A DNA stretch of 28,637 nt from CAYYNP01 sp964472545 (GTDB lineage: Bacteria > Planctomycetota > Planctomycetia > Pirellulales > Thermoguttaceae), in the NCBI GenBank assembly GCA_964472545.1, contig CAYYNP010000107.1:1-28637 (forward strand). The letters run 5' to 3'. Both the position numbers and the translations under genes were made by a program. Shown here one piece after another: positions 24,522 through 28,637 of the stretch (its first letter is position 1; each line of letters opens with the position of its first letter). Under the pieces are notes generated by a model. The model was not told the origin of the DNA. It searched no databases and saw nothing but the letters and a program-made list of their open reading frames with translations.

Positions 24522-27500
24522 CTACCGCTGCAAGGCCTGCAGCCGCTCTTGGGCCTGCGGCGCCTCGTCGCTTTCAGGGAACTTCTCCAAGAGCTTCTGG
24601 TAAATCTGAATCGCCTGCGGGAGCTTCCTGAGGACCTCGTAGCAGCGGCCCGCCTCCATCAGCGATTCCGACTGCAATTTCGGGTAGGGGTAGTTCGTGG
24701 CCACGTTGACAAACCGGGCGATCGCATCGGTGTGTTGCTTGCGCAGGAAGTGAATCTGACCGATTTGGAAGTGTGCCCGGGCCGCCGGCTCGCCGGTCGA
24801 CTTGGTGAGCACCTTCTCGTAGTTTGCCAGCGCGTCGTCGATGCGGTCGAGGTTGTGCAGTGCCCAGCCCTGCTCGTAGAGGGCCTGGGGGTAACTTGGC
24901 GAATCGGGGAACTGATCGACGCACTTGGTCAACAGGTCGAGGCTCTCCTGCCACTCTTTGAGTTGCCCGGCGGCGTTGCCCGCGTGCAACAGCGTGAGCA
25001 CGTCGGCGTTCTTGGCCTTGGGGTCCTTCACCAGCTTGTACGTATCGAGCGCCTCCTGATACTCCTTCTGACGGAAGTGGCATTCGGCCTGCATGAAGAC
25101 CGCGTCGGCCGAGAGCGGCCCGTCGGGCCACTTCTTCTTCTGGAAGGCGAACGTCTTCAGCGCGTTGGCAAAATCGTCTTGCAGGAAGTAGGACCAGCCG
25201 AGCTTGTGGGCGGCGTCCTCGCCCAATCGCGCCGCTTCCCCGGCCGCCTCAACCTTGCCTGCCTCTTCGAGCTTCTTACCGTGGGCCACGGCCGCGTTCA
25301 TCGCCTTGTAGTACGCCACGGCCGCCTTCTTGTAGTCCTTCGCGTCGTACTCCAGATTGCCCATGACGTAGAAGCTCTCGGCGGCCAACGCGTGCTCGGG
25401 GTAGTCCTCGGCGAGTTTGGCGAACGTTGCGGCGGCCTTCTCCTCCTGCTTGGCCGCCCTCTGCAAGAGCCCCAACTGGAAGGTGACTTGCACGGCGTCG
25501 TCGTAGTCGGGATTCTCTTCCAGCAGCTTCTCGAACGTGGCAATGGCCGGCTCGTATTGCTTCAGCCCTTTTTGACAAAGCCCCAGCACGTGTCGTGCAC
25601 GGGATTCTTCACCCGGCGGCGGATCGGCCGCCAATACGGCCTCAATATCCTCGGCGGCCGGGCCAAACTGCTTCAGTTGCTGACGGGAAAGGCCTCGGCC
25701 GTAGCGGGCGCGGGGAACTAGCTTGTGGCCGGGGTGCCCGTCGATCAGTTGGCTGAACGTCTTCTCCGCCGCGGCATAGTCCTGCAAGCCGACCTGAGCC
25801 CAGCCGAGGCCGTAGAGCGTTTCGCGAGTGAGTTCGTCGGAGGGCTTGCCCTTGAAAACCAGTTGGTATTCGGCTACGGCCGTCTTCATGTCGCCGCTGA
25901 GCCGGCAACATTGCCCCAGACGATAGTGGGCACGATCCAACCGGGCGCTGCCGGGGAAGTCCGTGATGGCCTTGCGGGCGTGCTCCTTGGCGCGGTCGAA
26001 CTCTCGCTTCTGCTGATAGGCGTAGGCCGCCACCAGGTGGGCGTCGTCGGCAAGGTTCCATTGCGGTGCCGCCGCCAACGAAGCCTCCAACGACTTGACC
26101 GCCGCGTCGAACTGCTTGAGGCTCGATTGACTGCAGCCGATCCGGTAGTGGGCCTCGGCCACCAGGTCGGCTCCCTCCAACTCGGCGAGCACGGACTGCA
26201 GGGTATCGATCGCTTCAGCGTATCTCTGCTGGAGTTGCCGCGACGCGCCGAGATGGACTTTCCACAGCCCGGCGTCCTGATCGCCGGGGGCGTCCCGGAG
26301 GAGTTGCTGGAGAAGCTCCTCCGCCTCGGCGAACTGTTTCGACCAGAGGAGGCTCTCGGCCTTGACGTGCCGCACGCCGATGGCCAGATCGTGGCCGGCG
26401 TGGGCGCTGAGGAACTTCTCGGCATGCGCAAGCGCCGTCTTGTGCTCGCCGAGGTTCATCGCCGCAAAGGCGGCCATGTAGAGCGCCTGCGGTGCGGTTT
26501 GGTGATTAGGGTACTCCTCCGCTAACGCGGCGTAGAGCGCCACGGATTCCGCGCGGCGCTCGGGAATCGCGTGGATTGCGTCGGCCTGATCCAACAAGAG
26601 GGTGCCCTTGTCTTCCTCTTTCTTGACTGCGGCCAAGGCCGGTTCGACGATCTTCAGTGCATCGGCCGGCTTGTCTACCTTCAGCAGACACTGGGCCGTC
26701 CAATGGGCCGCACTGAAGGCCAACTTGCCGCCGCCGTCGCGGACCTCTTGCAGCGACGCCTGCGCTTTCGTATAGTCGCCCGCCCAGTAGAAGTTCTTGC
26801 CGGCTTCCAGCCGGGCCGTTTCCGTGTAGGCGGAGTCTTTGAATCTCGTCGGCAGCGAGGCGAATACGGTGGCCGCCTCGGCGTATTTCTCCAGCGCCGC
26901 GGTGGCATAGGCCTGCCACAGCGTGGCGTAATCGGCGGTGGCGAAGTCCGGCGCCGCGGCGGCGGAGGCAAAGGCCTTGGCCGCCTCGGCGTATTGCTTC
27001 AAGGCGAACAGCGAGTCGCCCCGCCATTGGGTCACCTCGGCGTCGTCGGGTACCTTGACCAGATAGAGATCGTAGTTCTTCAGCGCCGCCTCGTGGTTGT
27101 TCAGATCGGCCTGCGTGGCCCCGAGCGCAAACAACGCCCGGGTGACGATCTTCTCGTCGGGATAGTCGTCGACCACCTTCTGGTACTTCTCGGCGGCCTC
27201 CTTCTTCTTGTTGCTGTAGTAGAGCGACTCGCCGTGGAAGTAGAGGGCGTCGGCCATCAGCGGGCTGTCGGCGTGCTTCGCGGCCAGGGCGTCGAAGGCC
27301 GTCGCGGCGGCTGTGTAGGCGTCGGCGTTGCCGGAGCGGCCCAGCCGATAGTGTGTCCAGCCGAGATTGAACAGCGTGTCGGCCATCAAGTCGAAGTCAG
27401 TGTATTTGTCGACGATCGTCTGAAACGACCCGGCCGCCGGCTGGAACTTGTCTTGCTTCCACTGGGCGATGCCGAGGTTGTAGTGGACGTTGGCCACACG

Positions 27501-27734
27501 GGAGTCGCCGGGGTGGTCTTCGAGAAACTTCAGCCAGAGGCTCTCCGCTAACTCGTAGTCTTCGTTTTCCACCTGCACCGCCCGAGCCGTGTTGTAGGCG
27601 TTGGTGGCGGCGGGGCTGTCTTGGCTATTACCGTCGGCGTCCTCTTGGGCGTAGCTGGCGGCCGGCAGAATCAGAGAGAGAGCGAACGCCAACGCGGGCA
27701 GCGTGCCCGGTCGGACCACACGGCAGAATCTCAT
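24522..27734 (-). CDS. Exported TPR-repeat protein
   Basis: A 1070-aa protein almost wholly made of TPR-type helical hairpins. The start ATG at 27734 follows GAGG with an 8-base spacer. Earlier starts in the open frame (to 27797) would bury the signal peptide, which is seen at residues 1-30 (TLPALAFALSLILPAASYAQ). The repeats begin near residue 50 and run to the end with recurrent units such as VHYNLGIAQWKQDKFQPAAG, TLFNLGWTHYRLG, ALYFHGESLYYSNKKKEAAE and AHFQIGQIHFLRKQHTDAIA. The C-terminus (SLMEAGRCYEVLRKLPQAIQ) resembles YbgF/CpoB-type TPRs associated with Tol systems. It is the first gene of the ExbB-ExbD-giant protein cluster and is probably a periplasmic scaffold for it. No enzyme domain is present. 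Confidence 0.88.
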   Translation of the reverse strand: MRFCRVVRPGTLPALAFALSLILPAASYAQEDADGNSQDSPAATNAYNTARAVQVENEDYELAESLWLKFLEDHPGDSRVANVHYNLGIAQWKQDKFQPAAGSFQTIVDKYTDFDLMADTLFNLGWTHYRLGRSGNADAYTAAATAFDALAAKHADSPLMADALYFHGESLYYSNKKKEAAEKYQKVVDDYPDEKIVTRALFALGATQADLNNHEAALKNYDLYLVKVPDDAEVTQWRGDSLFALKQYAEAAKAFASAAAAPDFATADYATLWQAYATAALEKYAEAATVFASLPTRFKDSAYTETARLEAGKNFYWAGDYTKAQASLQEVRDGGGKLAFSAAHWTAQCLLKVDKPADALKIVEPALAAVKKEEDKGTLLLDQADAIHAIPERRAESVALYAALAEEYPNHQTAPQALYMAAFAAMNLGEHKTALAHAEKFLSAHAGHDLAIGVRHVKAESLLWSKQFAEAEELLQQLLRDAPGDQDAGLWKVHLGASRQLQQRYAEAIDTLQSVLAELEGADLVAEAHYRIGCSQSSLKQFDAAVKSLEASLAAAPQWNLADDAHLVAAYAYQQKREFDRAKEHARKAITDFPGSARLDRAHYRLGQCCRLSGDMKTAVAEYQLVFKGKPSDELTRETLYGLGWAQVGLQDYAAAEKTFSQLIDGHPGHKLVPRARYGRGLSRQQLKQFGPAAEDIEAVLAADPPPGEESRARHVLGLCQKGLKQYEPAIATFEKLLEENPDYDDAVQVTFQLGLLQRAAKQEEKAAATFAKLAEDYPEHALAAESFYVMGNLEYDAKDYKKAAVAYYKAMNAAVAHGKKLEEAGKVEAAGEAARLGEDAAHKLGWSYFLQDDFANALKTFAFQKKKWPDGPLSADAVFMQAECHFRQKEYQEALDTYKLVKDPKAKNADVLTLLHAGNAAGQLKEWQESLDLLTKCVDQFPDSPSYPQALYEQGWALHNLDRIDDALANYEKVLTKSTGEPAARAHFQIGQIHFLRKQHTDAIARFVNVATNYPYPKLQSESLMEAGRCYEVLRKLPQAIQIYQKLLEKFPESDEAPQAQERLQALQR

Positions 27735-28322
27735 TGCAACGACCTCTTCGTCGAATCGTGATTTCACTGTTCCCTTGCAGAAGGCGTCCGGGCACAAATG
27801 GCGGGGGTGACCGGAACATCCCAGCGGCTCGACCTCCTTGCTTCGTCCATTCCATTATCCCACGTCTTGGCTCGGCTTACCAGGAGAAGCCGAACCTCAC
27901 GGCCCCAATCGCGCGAGGGATGGATTTGGCGGTCGGAGATATCGGGCACGCGAGCGTTACTTCTATCGGGTGGCGGGCGTAAATCTGGGGGCAATGTGTG
28001 GGAATGTTCTACGTAATCCCTTGGGTCGATGTTCACCGCTCGCACCAATCGGGGGAGTTCTGCGCGTTCTGCAGTTCCACGCAAGAGCGACCAACTGGCC
28101 GTGGGCGGAAGGCCCCGGGCGGTCCGCAGCCGTTGACGGACGTAACTTCACGGCGATCCTGGCCCTTCGGGGGCTTCCGCTCCCGGCTATTGTCAAAATG
28201 GAAGGGCATAACAGCGAATACACGCTACCACAGCACGGTTGCCGCATCGTCAACGGCGCCCTATGATGGCTCGCGTGAATCTCGCGTTGGTTAGCCGCGG
28301 TTCGAGGTAGAAAGAAACCGTT
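27735..28322. other. 588-base divergent intergenic region
   Basis: No supported gene is present; open frames across it have unlike codon use, no family resemblance and poor starts. A minus-strand GATAAT at 27854-27859 with a weak TGGTAA 17 bases upstream could be the promoter of the TPR cluster, giving a leader of about 110 bases. A hairpin of TCGGCTT (27872-27878) and AAGCCGA (27887-27893) lies just upstream of it. The right part leads to the TerC gene, with GAGGT at 28304-28308. GGGGGAG at 28051-28057 was examined as part of a manganese riboswitch but the rest of that motif was not found. Confidence 0.5.
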
Positions 28323-28588
28323 TTGATAGTCGAAACCTGGCACTGGATTGCCTTCGGCGGATTGGTCGTTGTGCTCTTGGCGCTCGATCTGTGCGTCTTT
28401 CACCGACATGACCACAAGCCCTCGCTGCGCGAATCGGCCATGTTCACCATCTTCTGGATCGCCGTGGGGCTGGCCTTCAATGCGCTGATCTGGTGGTGGG
28501 GCATCGAGCAAGGGCTCGGCTCCGATCCGGGCGTGAAGTTCCTCTCGGGCTATCTGGTCGAAAAATCGCTGTCGATGGACAACATCTT
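28323..28588 (+). pseudogene. TerC-family membrane protein, 5' part only, interrupted
   Basis: Start TTG at 28323. The 88 codons encode WHWIAFGGLVVVLLALDLCV (first helix), FHRHDHKPSLRESAMFTIFW (second helix start) and GYLVEKSLSMDNI, the diagnostic metal-site motif E-K-S-L-S-x-D-N of TerC/Alx proteins (tellurite resistance, manganese export). In the family this is followed by F-V-F and several more helices. Here the match stops exactly after the first two bases of the expected Phe codon, and the frame then reads ALPFSGAER and a stop. The join falls where sequence resembling an insertion-sequence end begins, so the gene is probably disrupted. The remainder lies beyond the window. Confidence 0.7.
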
Positions 28589-28637
28589 GGCTCTTCCGTT
28601 TTCAGGTGCAGAACGCTAGGAATACGGCCTTCAGGCC
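28589..28637 (+). mobile_element. Possible left end of an ISL3-like insertion sequence, cut by the window edge
   Basis: Immediately after the TerC homology stops, the sequence reads GGCTCTTCCGTTTTCAGGTG and continues to the window end. ISL3-family elements commonly begin with GGCTCTT or GGGTCTT terminal repeats; this is recalled family knowledge, not a database match. The 8 bases before the junction (AACATCTT) would be the target duplication. No transposase is visible because only 49 bases remain. A small palindrome GGCCTTCAGGCC ends the window. Confidence 0.4.

Noticed and set aside
27838..28266. Open frame in the intergenic region before TerC
   Set aside because: No ribosome site, no recognisable domain and composition unlike the neighbouring genes.
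28040..28322. yybP-ykoY manganese riboswitch upstream of TerC
   Set aside because: Only GGGGGAG at 28051-28057 recalls the motif; the second conserved half and the paired stems could not be found by eye.

Overview
The window is high-GC bacterial DNA whose gene content points to a planctomycete, probably of the Pirellulales type. The evidence is a secreted formylglycine sulfatase, two secreted PQQ-like beta-propeller proteins with the W-x-x-[WF]-R-G-P opening, a GH32 enzyme with a DUF4980-like front domain, a gingipain-like C25 peptidase with an EF-hand, and a very large Ala/Pro-rich membrane protein with a squalene-cyclase-like toroid beside ExbB/ExbD genes. This placement is inferred from families alone; no rRNA, tRNA or marker gene was seen.

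Layout. (1) Positions 194-8395, plus strand: five exported proteins in a row (sulfatase, beta-propeller, GH32 fructan hydrolase, calcineurin-like phosphoesterase, C25 peptidase). A perfect 30-bp inverted repeat lies upstream of the phosphoesterase, and a degenerate copy of the phosphoesterase 3' end lies after the peptidase. (2) Positions 8520-12137, minus strand: NAD kinase, an exported protein of unknown function, and an ABC-2 exporter (ATPase then permease). (3) Positions 12286-12684: a small membrane protein interrupted by an in-frame TGA. (4) Positions 12737-17196: a second beta-propeller protein on the minus strand, divergent from a Tsp/Prc-type S41 protease, followed by an SDR oxidoreductase. 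(5) Positions 17208-27734, minus strand: a four-gene cluster running from a 1070-aa TPR protein through an ExbB/TolQ-type channel and ExbD/TolR to a 1901-aa protein. (6) The right edge: a TerC-family gene that breaks off at 28588 and joins sequence resembling the end of an insertion sequence, then runs out of the window.

How the genes may work together. The first block looks like envelope or extracellular degradation of (possibly sulfated) carbohydrate and protein. The ExbB-ExbD block is the most interesting part. The 1901-aa protein sits where a TonB-like partner would be expected: membrane segments at the N-terminus, an acidic then Pro-rich extension, a linker of more than 1,200 residues without one lysine, an alpha/alpha-toroid and a C-terminal beta-sandwich. 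With the exported TPR protein this would make a proton-motive-force-driven envelope machine of unknown purpose. That function is inference from order and domain layout.

The window also carries many small repeats: tandem repeats in several leaders, paired hairpins between the TPR and ExbB genes, and a mosaic 3' region at 8358-8499 related to other places in the window.
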